Shown: positions 1-9,076, counted from the stretch's first letter. The stretch: DNA of 64,000 nt from Paulinella micropora (GCA_009731375.1 BJOX01000049.1:1123351-1187350), one strand, 5' to 3'. The notes: generated from the sequence alone by a model not told the origin. A program made the numbers and translations.

Positions 1-1564
1 CGCCTCCCAGGGCCGGATGTGCCGGGCCGCGCACAGCAGCCCTACCGCATCGCTGTCGAACATGAGGCTCACGTTGTGGTCCTCCGCCGCCGGCAGCTGG
101 GCCAAGAAGGGGTTCAGCCGCTCCCACCACGGCGCCCGACAGGAAACTCCGGACCAGGAAGGCGTTGCGGCGGGTGTAGGCACAGAGCTGCTGCACGTCG
201 TCCTCGGCGACCTGGACCGCCAGCACCAGCCTGAGCAGCTGGGCCAGGTTCTGGGCCACCTGGGCCGGCAGGAGCTCCTCGCGCGCCGGCCCGTCCTCCG
301 TGGCCGGGGCGCCTTCGGTGCGCCGGCAGTGCAGTTTGTCCAGCAGCACCTGCGACCAGCTGCAGGACCGTGGCTCGCGGGGGCTTTCCCAGGGCGGGGG
401 GCCGATCAGGGTTTCGAGGCACGCGTAGAAGAGGAGCAGGTGCCACTGGTGGGCGGTCGTCAGGTCCAGGCCCCGGGTAGAGGTGCGGCTCTCGTCGCCC
501 AGCCCGGCGCAGAGGTCCAGCAGCTCTGGCGGCAGCAACGGTATTTCGTACTGCACCATGCGCGGGGGCTGGGCGGACCCGCGCGCGCTCGCCGTGCCGG
601 GGTGGCGGTGGAAACAGCGCAGCACCCAGGCGGGCACGCACTGGCGCGAACGAATCGGCATGGGCCTGTTCTCCTTGGGGCTGTACGAGTGCGCCCGCTG
701 CCCGCTGTACAAGACGCAGACCCCGGAGGGGCACTCGCCGATGACGCTGTCGGCCTCGGCGCCGCGGGAGGGCGTCTCGCCGTGGCGGAACACCACCCGC
801 GCGCTGTCCGTGTCATAGCGCAGCAACGAGCCCCCGTGCTTGCTGGCGTGCACCTCGTTCCACCAGGCCCAGTCGGTCTCCGTCTGCAGCGGCCGGCGCG
901 GCCCTGCCCCTAGCGCCGGGCTGGCCCCGGGGGGCCCGCCCCCCGGCCCCCCCCCCGAGCCCCGCCTCCGCCCCCGTAGCGCCCGCCCCCCGGGGGCCGG
1001 GGGGGGCCGGGCGCCCTCCGGAGCCCCGCCGGAGGGCTCACCGCCGAAAGGCGGGTCCCCCGGGGTCGACCCGGCGGCGTGGCTCCGGAGGGTGTCCGGG
1101 AGCTGGGCGTTCGCCCCGTCCGGCGGCGCGGGAGGCAGCCGGAGGGCCGCCTGCGCTGGCACCGGGGCAGGGCACGGCCCCGCGTCCGCCCACGCTCGGG
1201 GCGGCTCGGCGTCCGCCTGCGCAGGAGGGGGCTCGGTCTCCTCCGCCTGCGCAGGGAGTGGCTCAGCTTCCGCCCACGCTCGGGGGGGCTCGGCCTCCTC
1301 CGCCTGCGCAGGGAGGGGCTCGGCCTCCTCCGCCTGCGCAGGGAGGGGCTCGGCCTCCTCCGCCTGCGCAGGGAGCGGCCCGGCCTCCTCCGCCCACGCT
1401 CGGGGAGGGGCGGCCTCCTCCGCCTGCGCAGGGAGGGGCTCGGCCTCCTCCGCGTGCGCAGGGAGGGGCTCGGCCTCCTCCGCGTGCGCAGGGAGCGGCC
1501 CGGCCTGCGTGGGCACTGGAAGAAGCTCGGCGCCCGCCCAAGTATCTGCGTCGGCCTGCCTCAT
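1..1564 (-). CDS. Ala/Pro/Glu-repeat protein, unrecognised, 3' end off window
   Basis: An open frame on the minus strand starts at ATG 1564 and runs off the left edge; it may also begin further upstream, in the gap. The first third is low-complexity, built from a repeated ten-residue unit close to P-L-P-A-Q-A-E-E-A-E, varied as P-P-R-A-W-A-E-E-A. A Gly/Pro/Arg-rich linker follows, then ordinary protein sequence rich in Trp, Leu and Cys (around 900 down to 130). Near 130-160 coding quality moves to the next frame, where the stretch beginning W-W-E-R-L-N-P-F continues to position 1, so one base is probably inserted or lost there. I do not recognise the globular part. It lies upstream of, and divergent from, the 2174-3493 gene. 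The opposite-strand frame at 17-913 looks like a shadow. Confidence 0.5.
   Translation of the reverse strand, partial: MRQADADTWAGAELLPVPTQAGPLPAHAEEAEPLPAHAEEAEPLPAQAEEAAPPRAWAEEAGPLPAQAEEAEPLPAQAEEAEPLPAQAEEAEPPRAWAEAEPLPAQAEETEPPPAQADAEPPRAWADAGPCPAPVPAQAALRLPPAPPDGANAQLPDTLRSHAAGSTPGDPPFGGEPSGGAPEGARPPPAPGGRALRGRRRGSGGGPGGGPPGASPALGAGPRRPLQTETDWAWWNEVHASKHGGSLLRYDTDSARVVFRHGETPSRGAEADSVIGECPSGVCVLYSGQRAHSYSPKENRPMPIRSRQCVPAWVLRCFHRHPGTASARGSAQPPRMVQYEIPLLPPELLDLCAGLGDESRTSTRGLDLTTAHQWHLLLFYACLETLIGPPPWESPREPRSCSWSQVLLDKLHCRRTEGAPATEDGPAREELLPAQVAQNLAQLLRLVLAVQVAEDDVQQLCAYTRRNAFLVRSFLSGAVVGAAEPLLGPAAGGGGPQREPHVRQRCGRAAVRGPAHPALGG
1200..1500. repeat. 30-bp coding tandem repeat
   Basis: About ten imperfect copies of a 30-bp unit (core CCTCCGCCTGCGCAGGGAGG on the plus strand) sit side by side. 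They keep the reading frame of the minus-strand gene and encode its ten-residue Pro/Ala/Glu repeat. Confidence 0.85.
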
Positions 1565-1616
1565 CGGCACGCGGGGCGGCTCGGCGTGCACCTGGGAGGG
1601 TGCCCGGGCGGGTGCC

Positions 1617-2152
1617 CGGGGGGGGGGGGGGGGGGGGCCCCCCNNNNNNNNNNNNNNNNNNNNNNNNNNNNNNNNNNNNNNNNNNNNNNNNNNNNNNNNN
1701 NNNNNNNNNNNNNNNNNNNNNNNNNNNNNNNNNNNNNNNNNNNNNNNNNNNNNNNNNNNNNNNNNNNNNNNNNNNNNNNNNNNNNNNNNNNNNNNNNNNN
1801 NNNNNNNNNNNNNNNNNNNNNNNNNNNNNNNNNNNNNNNNNNNNNNNNNNNNNNNNNNNNNNNNNNNNNNNNNNNNNNNNNNNNNNNNNNNNNNNNNNNN
1901 NNNNNNNNNNNNNNNNNNNNNNNNNNNNNNNNNNNNNNNNNNNNNNNNNNNNNNNNNNNNNNNNNNNNNNNNNNNNNNNNNNNNNNNNNNNNNNNNNNNN
2001 NNNNNNNNNNNNNNNNNNNNNNNNNNNNNNNNNNNNNNNNNNNNNNNNNNNNNNNNNNNNNNNNNNNNNNNNNNNNNNNNNNNNNNNNNNNNNNNNNNNN
2101 NNNNNNNNNNNNNNNNNNNNNNNNNNNNNNNNNNNNNNNNNNNNNNNNNNNN
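1617..2152. other. Poly-G tract followed by assembly gap
   Basis: A run of about 20 G leads into N from 1644 to 2152. The gap length is an assembly estimate. Frames drawn through it are not supported. Confidence 0.95.
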
Positions 2153-2173
2153 GGCGGCGGCGGTGATACGGCC

Positions 2174-3493
2174 ATGGCCCTGGGCTTCGCGGCGACCAAA
2201 CGCAGCAAGCCCGAGCGGGCCGGCGAGCTAGCGGGGCGTTGGGTGGTCCTAGCGGCGGGCTACGAGCTAGCCGAGTACCGGGCCGCGCTCGCCAGGGGCT
2301 GCTACACGCGCGAGGGGGTCTGTGTGCGCGGCGGCCTGGGGCCGGAGGCTCTAGCACAGTACCTGGGCTTTGTGCTGGCGGGCGCGGCGCCGGGCCTGCC
2401 GGGCACGCTGCGCCTCAAGCCCCACACCCACGCGGAGCTGGTACACGCCCTGACCCACGACTTTGCGGGCCTGCTACCACCGGGGCACCGGGGGGAGCAG
2501 GCCGCGGAGGAGGCGCTCGCCCGGCCCGACTTCAAGTACCAAACCCTGCTGGAAGAATCGGAGGCCTTGTCCCACGCGCAGAGCACAGAGCTCCTAGTGT
2601 TTGCGAGCCCCGGCCGGGCGGCGGACCGGGGGGCCGGCCGGGCGCTGCGCCAGCTGCTGCGGGCGTGCCTGCAGTCCTACCGGCCCGTCCGGGAGGTGTG
2701 GTTGTTGGACGCGGGGGGGGGCCTGGTGGACGAGCGCGGGGGCGGCCGGGACGTGGCCGTGCGCAGTGCGTTCGAGACCTTGTGCCGCGAGTGCGCGAGC
2801 GGGGGTGCCCCGGCCCCCGCCTTCCGGTTGCGGCACGCCATCTTTGGCCTAGGCGTGGATGCACACGCCGCGCCGACCCTCGTGGCCGCCAACCTCTTTG
2901 CTTACCACGACCGCTTTGGCCACGCCCTGGGCTACTTCGACCCGGAACTCGCGGCCGAGTTCTATACCGCGTGCCAGACGCGCCCCGAGCTCCGGCCCTT
3001 GTTACAGCCCGGGCGGGCGTTGGGCGCCTGGACGGCGGCCTACGAAATGCTGCACCCGGGGTCGGCGGGCGAGGCCGCGCCCGCCGGGCGCCAGCAGTGG
3101 TGGCAGGCGCTGCGGCCCGGCCAGGCCGGCGGGCCCACGGACGCGCAGCTGTGGCTCTACTCCGAACTCTTTATTCGCCGGCGCCCGGAGTTCCAAGCAC
3201 TAGAAGCCAGGGCCGCCCCGCAGCGCGCCGCCCAGCCCCGCGCCGCCGTCCAGGAACCGTTGGGCGTCGCGGCGTGGCTGCCACCACTGCCCGAGCACCC
3301 GTCCGGGCGCGCCGTGGGGGGGCTGCCGCCGGTCCCCGAGCACCCGCCCGGGGACGATGCCTCCTCGGCCCTGGCCGAGTTAGCGCGTGATCTGGCCACG
3401 CAGGACCCCACGCGGCGCCAGATGGTCTGCAGCCTGTTGGCCGCCTGCTACGTGATTGACTTTGTCTGCACACGGCCCGCGCCCGCCCGGTAG
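2174..3493 (+). CDS. Unrecognised 439-aa protein of the GC-rich block
   Basis: The frame starts at ATG 2174, just after the gap, and ends at TAG 3493. It is a long uninterrupted frame in very GC-rich DNA with reasonable amino-acid balance: hydrophobic segments, scattered Trp/Tyr/Phe, and no low complexity until the last 80 residues. Near residue 370 a Pro-rich stretch appears twice (L-P-P-L-P-E-H-P and L-P-P-V-P-E-H-P), followed by a hydrophobic Cys-containing C-terminus. There is no signal peptide and no motif I can name. The N-terminus could extend into the gap, because the frame is open upstream. It is divergent from the 1-1564 gene. It may be a gene of an endogenous large DNA virus, given its tight neighbours and lack of introns, but nothing in it proves that. 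Confidence 0.5.
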   Translation: MALGFAATKRSKPERAGELAGRWVVLAAGYELAEYRAALARGCYTREGVCVRGGLGPEALAQYLGFVLAGAAPGLPGTLRLKPHTHAELVHALTHDFAGLLPPGHRGEQAAEEALARPDFKYQTLLEESEALSHAQSTELLVFASPGRAADRGAGRALRQLLRACLQSYRPVREVWLLDAGGGLVDERGGGRDVAVRSAFETLCRECASGGAPAPAFRLRHAIFGLGVDAHAAPTLVAANLFAYHDRFGHALGYFDPELAAEFYTACQTRPELRPLLQPGRALGAWTAAYEMLHPGSAGEAAPAGRQQWWQALRPGQAGGPTDAQLWLYSELFIRRRPEFQALEARAAPQRAAQPRAAVQEPLGVAAWLPPLPEHPSGRAVGGLPPVPEHPPGDDASSALAELARDLATQDPTRRQMVCSLLAACYVIDFVCTRPAPAR

Positions 3494-3610
3494 CCCCCCC
3501 CCAGCCTGGCCCGTCCCGAGCGGGCGGCGGGGCACGGGGACTCCCCCTTCTCCGGGGCTCGTGGGGCCGGCGGCTTCCTCCCCCCCTGCGTGCTCAGGTA
3601 GATAGAAAAG

Positions 3611-3669
<59 letters not shown>

Positions 3670-3811
3670 CACACACACAGACCTCCTCCGGCGCCCCCCG
3701 GCCGCCAGCACGGGGCTAGGTCCTCCCCCGGGCCAGGCCTTGTAGTGCCCACGCTGTTTAATCAAGAAGAGGCAGAACTGTGCGGACGGCCGCCAGTGCT
3801 ACGGTGGGTGG
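3494..3811. repeat. Intergenic stretch with (CT)n, 3613-3666
   Basis: Between two convergent genes lies about 320 bp containing a pure CT microsatellite of roughly 27 units and a short CA run. I see no gene. Confidence 0.9.
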
Positions 3812-4258
3812 CTAGTCAGAGCCTTCGTCTTCTTCTGCCTGCCAGTGAGCCTGCTCGTGCAGGCACGGCAAGTGCCCCGGCTGACCCCCGTGCCCTGGCT
3901 GGCCCCCGGCGGACGGACACAGTGACTCCAAACCCGCGCAGACTTCGGCTAGGCTTTTTCGGGCTTGGTCCAGTGTGTTGAGCACCTCCCGGAGGCACGC
4001 TAGCCCTTGCCGCAAGTGCTGTCTGTCCCGTTCCAGGCGCGCACTGAGCCCGACCAGGCGTTCCAGCTCACGCCGCGACCGCTCGGCCTCCTGGTCCCGG
4101 GCCAGCTGGTGCTGGGCGTTCTCCACCGCGCCCAGGAACGAGCAGGCTAGGTACCACAACAGCAACAGCGCGAGCGGCCCGCAGAGCACAGACGCTAGCG
4201 CGGGGACCGTGTCGGGCAGCCCTAGCCCGGCTAGCAGAACTTCCCACTTCGGCAGCAT
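3812..4258 (-). CDS. Membrane-anchored coiled-coil protein, 148 aa
   Basis: ATG 4258 is chosen because upstream sequence in this frame is only a poly-G-derived proline run across a gap. The N-terminal part (about residues 12-50) is strongly hydrophobic, with a Leu/Ala-rich membrane segment around residues 25-45. Next comes a long helical heptad-like region rich in Glu, Arg, Gln and Leu (about 50-115), then a Gly/His/Cys-containing tail ending in acidic residues. This looks like a small single-pass membrane protein with a cytoplasmic or lumenal coiled coil. I do not recognise a family. The DNA is rich in CTAG tetranucleotides, like the rest of this block. It converges on the 2174-3493 gene. 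Confidence 0.5.
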   Translation of the reverse strand: MLPKWEVLLAGLGLPDTVPALASVLCGPLALLLLWYLACSFLGAVENAQHQLARDQEAERSRRELERLVGLSARLERDRQHLRQGLACLREVLNTLDQARKSLAEVCAGLESLCPSAGGQPGHGGQPGHLPCLHEQAHWQAEEDEGSD

Positions 4259-4342
4259 CCTTTGTGCCTCCGACCGCGACTCCGTGCGGTCGCCGACGCC
4301 GTTCTGACCCCCGGCCGCGCTGGCCCACGGCCGGGCAGGCCC

Positions 4343-4352
4343 NNNNNNNNNN

Positions 4353-4399
<47 letters not shown>
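4343..4399. other. 10-N gap plus poly-G
   Basis: Ten N at 4343-4352 are followed by a run of about 47 G. This is a typical contig break at a homopolymer. Confidence 0.95.
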
Positions 4400-4400
<1 letters not shown>

Positions 4401-4524
4401 AGAAGACTCTCCTCCGCCCTGCCGTGTGTCCGGCGCCGCCTCCCCTCCCCCCTGCCCACCCCCGGCCACGCCCGCGACGTTGTGGGTGGCACAATTGACG
4501 CTGTGCCTGCTACCCGCGTTGGCC

Positions 4525-4656
4525 ATGTTCAAGAAGCGCAAAGACAAGTCCAAGAGGTGGCCTAGGCCCCCACCCGACTATCCCGCCTGGCAGGCCGGCC
4601 CGAGGCCCGAAGACGCGGCCTGGCAGCTCTGGCGCGCAGGACCCTGGCGCGAATAG
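4525..4656 (+). CDS. Small basic protein, 43 aa, tentative
   Basis: ATG 4525 to TAG 4656 encodes a short protein with a strongly basic start (M-F-K-K-R-K-D-K-S-K-R) followed by a Pro/Trp-rich part. The head could be a nuclear or nucleic-acid-binding signal. It is too short for confident calling. Support comes only from the basic start, the in-frame stop and its position in a compact array. There is no family match I can name. Confidence 0.3.
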   Translation: MFKKRKDKSKRWPRPPPDYPAWQAGPRPEDAAWQLWRAGPWRE

Positions 4657-5319
4657 ACGCGGGCGCGCACACGCTAGGGGCACCAGCCGGGGCTGCGGGC
4701 CAGCCGGCCCCCCGGGGGGACAGCAAGCGCGCGGCCGCCGGACGGGGCGGTGCGTGCCTGGTGGCGTGCCTGGCGGCTCCGGGGGGGAGAGGCAGCGTGG
4801 GCCGGCTACCTCGGTGGCCGCGCGCAGGAGGGAACCGGACGGAGCTCTCCTCTTCGCGGGGCACTCGCCCCTCCTCTGGCCTCATGCAGCAGGCCTAGGT
4901 TAGGGGCAGGGACAGCACGCGCGGCGGACCAAGACCCCCGAGCCCCGTCCTGGCACCTGCTAGTTCTCCCTGCCAAGCGTCAGAGCGTCTGGCTTTTTTG
5001 TCGAGGATTTTCTTTCTTGCACGCTAGCCTTAGCTTAAGCACGTCTGGCTTTAATAAAAAGAATTCCTTTCTTTACACTGGCTTGGCTTCCCCCGCCTTT
5101 CCCCCCTTGATGTGACGAGATCCCGCGAAGGCCAAAGCCCGAGAGAGCAGGAGAGAGAGAGGGTGCGCCGTTGTCCGCCGGCGGACCAGAGGAAAAGCGT
5201 ACCCCCCCCCCCCCCCCCCCCCCCCCCGCGCCCCCCCNNNNNNNNNNGTACCCGCCCCGTAGTAGCCGCGTCCTGCCGCTCGAGGTACAACACACCAGCG
5301 TAGCTAGCAAGGGCTAGTT
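4657..5319. other. Non-coding stretch with gap, poly-C and AATAAA
   Basis: I see no convincing gene. The stretch contains an AATAAA at 5053-5058 (plus strand, a possible polyadenylation signal for the 4525 gene), a poly-C run at about 5203-5227 and a 10-N gap at 5238-5247. Confidence 0.7.
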
Positions 5320-5540
5320 CTAGGCCAGGCCCTGCCTCGCGAGCCACCGCAGGGCGCTGGCGTCGCCCTGCGCGGCCGCTCGCGTGAACCACACCTGGGC
5401 CGTGGCGCGGTCCTTGGCCACCCCGTAGCCAAAATAATACAGCAGGCACAGCATCCGCAGGGAACCGAGGTGGTGCTGGGCCGCCGCTCGTCCGTACCAC
5501 TCCACGGCCTGGGCAGAAAGGGCTAGCGCGCATTGGCATT
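5320..5540 (-). pseudogene. Sel1-like repeat fragment
   Basis: The minus frame ending at 5320 reads as one and a half Sel1-like (SLR) repeats. Visible pieces are V-E-W-Y-G-R-A-A-A-Q, then Y-Y-F-G-Y-G-V-A-K-D, then A-Q-V-W-F-T-R-A-A-A-Q-G-D, which match the family pattern of W-x-x-K-A-A-x-Q-G and G-x-G-V-x-x-D. Sel1 proteins are helical-hairpin solenoids used as scaffolds and are common in eukaryotes, bacteria and giant viruses. The frame has no ATG; the only start is GTG 5505, and an upstream stop lies near 5541. It is therefore a fragment, an exon or a decayed copy. Sel1 assignment is fairly firm, function unknown. Confidence 0.55.
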
Positions 5541-5706
5541 AAAGTAGAGTAAAGTACGGGGAGGGGGGTTCCCCAGGAGCCCGCAGGTTCAGTCAACCGG
5601 TCCCGGCCTGGCTACTAGACTGTTTTTCTTTTACTTAGAATGGCCTGTCCTTTCCTCGCTCTTCTCTCCCCCGGCGGCGCACGCAGCCTCGGGCTGCCGC
5701 GACCGC

Positions 5707-6616
5707 CTAATCAGTATAGTGTACTTCTGGGGCCAGGCCGCGCGAGGCCTCCCGGTGCGAGAGCTCACAGTCCGGCAGGCGCTGGAAGGGCACCCCGCGC
5801 CGCGGCCGGCACTTCGCCAGTAACAGGTACAGCAACAGGCCGGCGCTCCCGGCGCCGAACAGCACCTGCGCCAGCAACACGAACCTGTCCTGCCCCGCCG
5901 CGGGGGCCACCGACGGCCACTCGCACGGTGGACAGGAGCCCGTCGGCTGAGCTATTGGCGAACAGTACCCACCGGCCGTCCTCCTTCGGCCCTGGCTCGG
6001 CGCCCAGCTCGTGGGCGGCTAGGAAACCCGCGAGCGCGTCGTGCGCGGCGCTGGCCGCGACGGGGGCCAGGTCCACTGACTGCCAGGGACGGGGCGGGCG
6101 GCTGCGCAGCTCGGTGAGCTGCGCGGTCAGGATCTGGACGACGATGGCCTCGCCCGGGCGCGCCGCCACCAGCGCCCCGGTCTCGAGCGAGAACAGCGCC
6201 TGCACGGAGCCCTCCTGCAGCTCGCGGATAGGAGCCAGCGCTTCCAGCCCCGCGTTCACATACAGGCCGCCGTACCGCAGCAGGATAAAGTACTGCAGGA
6301 AGCCGTCGGGGGCCTGCGCGGGCTCCAGCGCTAGCTCGCGCTCGAGCTCTTGGACCAGGCAGTCGCGCTGGAGCGGGCTTCACACCACGTGCAGCCAGCC
6401 CGGGTACAGGCGGCTCCAGCTCAGGCTCGTGCCCCAGTACAGCGCCGCGCGCTCCGGATCCACCGTCCCGGGGGCGAACTGGTGCAGGAGCCAGGGGACG
6501 CGGCCGGGCTCCGGGCTCAGGGCAGACAGCTTACTTTCTACCCCTCGGACCACGTCGCTGCAGTTCGGCCCGGCGGGGTGGCCGGCCAGGGCCCCGACGG
6601 CCCACAGGAGGAACAT
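5707..6616 (-). pseudogene. GT32/Och1-like glycosyltransferase relative, broken
   Basis: From ATG 6616 the frame encodes a signal-peptide-like start (M-F-L-L-W-A-V-G-A-L-A-G). Next come L-L-H-Q-F-A-P-G and a Trp-rich stretch, an in-frame TGA at 6380-6382, and in the same frame F-I-L-L-R-Y-G-G-L-Y-V-N-A-G-L-E-A-L-A-P-I. That last segment resembles the conserved YGG-I-Y-x-D-x-D region of GT32 sugar transferases (Och1/capsular type), but the metal-binding D-x-D reads N-x-G. Near 5905 the frame shifts and ends in a transmembrane segment (G-L-L-L-Y-L-L-L-A) with a basic tail, stopping at 5707. It would be a membrane glycosyltransferase-like protein that has lost its catalytic acids and has two breaks. 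Family assignment is inference from one motif region. Confidence 0.42.
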
Positions 6617-6720
6617 GCTGCTCTGCCCAGCACGCTTCTGCCGACCGCCTTTGGTCTGGCCGCCGGCTGCTCCCCCTGCCGACGACCCGCGTGCCGGGCG
6701 GGGGGGGAGGCCCCATCTCC

Positions 6721-6761
<41 letters not shown>

Positions 6762-6823
6762 GCCCCCGCCCNNNNNNNNNNNNNNNNNNNNNNNNNNNNN
6801 NNNNNNNNNNNNNNNNNNNNNNN
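6721..6823. other. Poly-C tract and 52-N gap
   Basis: A run of about 38 C (to 6759) leads into N from 6772 to 6823. Confidence 0.95.
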
Positions 6824-6945
6824 AGACTGGCAGGAGGCGAGAGGGGAAAGGCGTCTTAGAAAACTCCCGAACGCGTGCAATCAAGAGAGCAGAAAGGCCA
6901 AGACCTCCATGCCGCTACTAACGGTGGTGCTGGCCACTGCTACGG

Positions 6946-7251
6946 GTGCGGACAGAGAGGCAGGCTAGCGAGAGGCCAGGGAAAACGAGGTCGTGCTCGG
7001 TTACCAACCTGGTCTGTGTGTGTGGGTGCTGTGCTGTAGCTACCACGCTGGGCGCCACGGCCAGTGCGGCAGTGTTGTCCGGCACCCTGGCTACCACCGC
7101 GGGCGGCGGGGCTGCCTCGTGGGCGCTGTGGAGCGCGGCGGCGGTGGTGCTACTCTGGACCTCCTGCTGGAGCCTGGTGTGCCGGCTCGCGAACGCCCTC
7201 TTCGCGCCCTCCTCGGGCCGCCGCAGCGTCCGCGCCACTTTTTCTTATTAA
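6946..7251 (+). CDS. Possible Ala/Val-rich membrane protein
   Basis: This frame has two or three hydrophobic stretches (V-C-V-C-G-C-C-A-V-A..., A-S-W-A-L-W-S-A-A-A-V-V-L-L-W) and a basic C-terminus ending at TAA 7251. There is no ATG; the nearest starts are GTG 6946 or, in another frame, ATG 6910, which gives only 19 residues. The opposite strand is also open, so this may be a compositional artefact. I list it because hydrophobicity is arranged in membrane-length blocks and the stop is followed by AT-rich sequence (TTCTTATTAAAAG), unusual in this block. Confidence 0.22.
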   Translation: MRTERQASERPGKTRSCSVTNLVCVCGCCAVATTLGATASAAVLSGTLATTAGGGAASWALWSAAAVVLLWTSCWSLVCRLANALFAPSSGRRSVRATFSY

Positions 7252-7419
7252 AAGCCCAGCCCCTGAAAACCTCCGCACGGCCGCCCAAAAAAGAGTGGCC
7301 ACGAATATCGCTAAGGCCGAGAAAGTCAGGGGAGTCCTCCCCCCCTCCCCTGGGGTTAGCCCAGGCTGCAGTAGGAAGGGGGCGCCCGGCACGGGCGCCG
7401 CCGGCCTCGTCAGCGGCAC

Positions 7420-7720
7420 CTGTCAGGTGTGTCTGGCGGCACCACCCGGCCGGTCTAACTCGTGCAGTCGCACCGGCCTGCCAGCCCAACCTCTCCGGTG
7501 GCGCCGGCCTGCCAGCCAAACCTGTCCGGTGGCACCGGCCGACCGATCGGACGTGTCGGGTGGCACCTGCCGGCGGGTCTGGTCTGCCTGGTGGCACCAG
7601 GCGACCTGTCTTGCTTTATCGGGTGGCACCGGCCGGTGGGTCTGGTCTGCCGGGTGGCACCGCAGACCCGTGAGCAGACCTGGTCGGCGGCCGGGTGGGG
7701 GAGGGGGTGCACAATGTTGG
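7420..7720. repeat. Degenerate ~34-bp GGTGGCACC repeats
   Basis: Six to seven imperfect units centred on GGTGGCACCGGCC and TCTGGTCTGCC follow each other, with a short inverted echo (GGCCACCGGTGCCACC) near 7820. All frames stay open, so the overlapping ORFs here are not evidence of a gene. Confidence 0.7.
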
Positions 7721-7849
7721 GCGACGGAAGGGAGAAGGGAGAGGGGAGAAGGGAGAAGGGAGGGGGCGGTGGCGGCAGGGGGGTTGTGCAGGTGACCGCC
7801 ACCCGTGACCGGGTGATACCGGCCACCGGTGCCACCAGCCACCCGGCAC

Positions 7850-8600
7850 CACAGCCTGACTGGATACTCACATCACATGTTTCCCGCTTTTGCCCCCAGT
7901 TCTCCAGAAAAACTGGACTAACCCGGCGGCCCTTTTCCAAATTCGTCTCATCACCACTCCTCCAAAACTGCATTACCGGAGCAATGCCCGCCGCCGCCTT
8001 TGACCTTGTGCGCCCTCCAACCTTCAGTATCCGCATGACGTAAAAGTCGTCCATCGTGTCGTCCGCGACCTCCCTGGCCGCCGGCCTCATCAGGTAGAAC
8101 TTGCCAACCCGCCAGTGAATGTTATCAATCTTGACCGGGTCCTTCAACCACTTCTCCGCCTGTGGCCGCCGCCCGCTCCTGTCCTGTCCCTCTGGAGGTG
8201 GCCGCGGAAGGGCCGGCTGCGCCCCTTGCTTCTCCTCCTTTCCTTTCTCCTCCTTCTTCGCTTCCTGCAGTGGCGCCCCTATCGCGCCACTCGACTCCTC
8301 CTCTCCTTGACTTCCTCCTTGTTGTCCGCATCATTCCCCCCCTGCCGTTGTCTTCTTGTGCCCTTTCATGAGAGCCCGTTTCCAGTTCCGCGATTGCATC
8401 CCGCAACCTCTGTTTCACCTCCTCCTCCCGCTCATACGAGAGCTGTTCCGTTAACCTCGCAATCTCCTTCGCACGCTGCGAACGAGTAAGCAAAGGTGTC
8501 GGATTGCCCCAGTCATTCACCGTACGCGCCAACGCCTGCGCGTCCGTCTCGTAATCCAACAAGAACGGTGAGAATTTGACCAACCGCCGCGCCACGGTCG
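7850..8600 (-). pseudogene. Ty3/gypsy integrase C-terminal fragment
   Basis: Two minus-strand frames match successive parts of the C-terminus of the complete retrotransposon at 37-43 kb. At 8595-8480 the sequence R-R-L-V-K-F-S-P-F-L-L-D parallels R-R-L-I-K-Y-D-P-F-L-L-E of that element. At 8150-7880 the sequence F-Y-L-M-R-P-A-A-R-E-V-A-D-D-T parallels F-Y-L-M-R-P-A-E-Q-H-V-A-D-D-T, followed by M-Q-F-W-R-S versus L-Q-F-W-R-S. The middle is Arg/Glu-rich and shifted in frame. No LTR, reverse transcriptase or integrase core is present, so this is a truncated relic of a related but GC-richer element. It ends abruptly at about 8,600, where AT-rich viral DNA begins. Confidence 0.75.
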
Positions 8601-9028
8601 CCGTTTGAAGAAGATTTATTACTCTGTTTTTAACACTGAAGAAAGGAAGAACACAGCTTATGACAACGATAACCGTGCCGCCGTTAAGGTTGTCAATTTT
8701 TACATTACTCTAGACGGCGCCCGCCAGCAAGATTTCAACATTGACTGTGCAACTGAAGAAGACTATATGCACCTGAAGCCAAAGATCGATTCTGCCTTGT
8801 TGAATAACGATGTGTATAAAATACAACTGGTTCTGGGTTGATACTTGGGATAATACCCGCCCGCTATGGAGCAAGGATCAAAATGAAATCAGTGGTTTAA
8901 GCCTTGATACTGATCGACGATGGGAGTTTATTGCGAACACTGCGGCTGCTGCCTACAACCATTACACTGTGGCAATCACTCAGCGGGAGGTTCAGGTTAA
9001 GGCGAATATACAATTAGTTCAGGGGTAA
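8600..9028 (+). pseudogene. Truncated viral protein, frameshifted
   Basis: The frame is open from the junction at about 8,600 (first possible start is TTG 8605) to a TGA at 8841. A second frame (from about 8815) carries on to TAA 9028 with matching composition: Y-K-I-Q-L-V on one side, then W-V-D-T-W-D-N-T-R-P-L-W. A single-base shift near 8830 would explain this. The 5' part is missing. The combined 140 residues are rich in Asn, Asp and Tyr and look like beta-structured virion protein sequence, but I do not recognise a family. It lies 49 bp upstream of the next gene on the same strand. Confidence 0.45.
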
Positions 9029-9076
9029 TTATTAATTTTGATAGTTAATTTATTTTTTTGATAATATAGACCTACA

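Noticed and set aside
17-913. 298-aa plus-strand frame and other plus-strand frames at the left edge
   Set aside because: They are antisense shadows of the minus-strand repeat protein; only the minus frame keeps ordinary protein composition beyond the repeat.
4264-4656. Long proteins running through poly-G and N gaps (also at 1079-3493, 5640-6968, 23860-24402, 47397-48650)
   Set aside because: The frame across a gap of unknown length is meaningless and the joining parts are homopolymer translations.
1-7260. Mirusvirus or herpesvirus-like insertion
   Set aside because: Composition and compactness suggested it, but no capsid, terminase, protease or portal gene is visible in the block.
7420-7860. 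Genes in the GGTGGCACC repeat region
   Set aside because: Five overlapping open frames on both strands follow from repeat composition; none has independent support.
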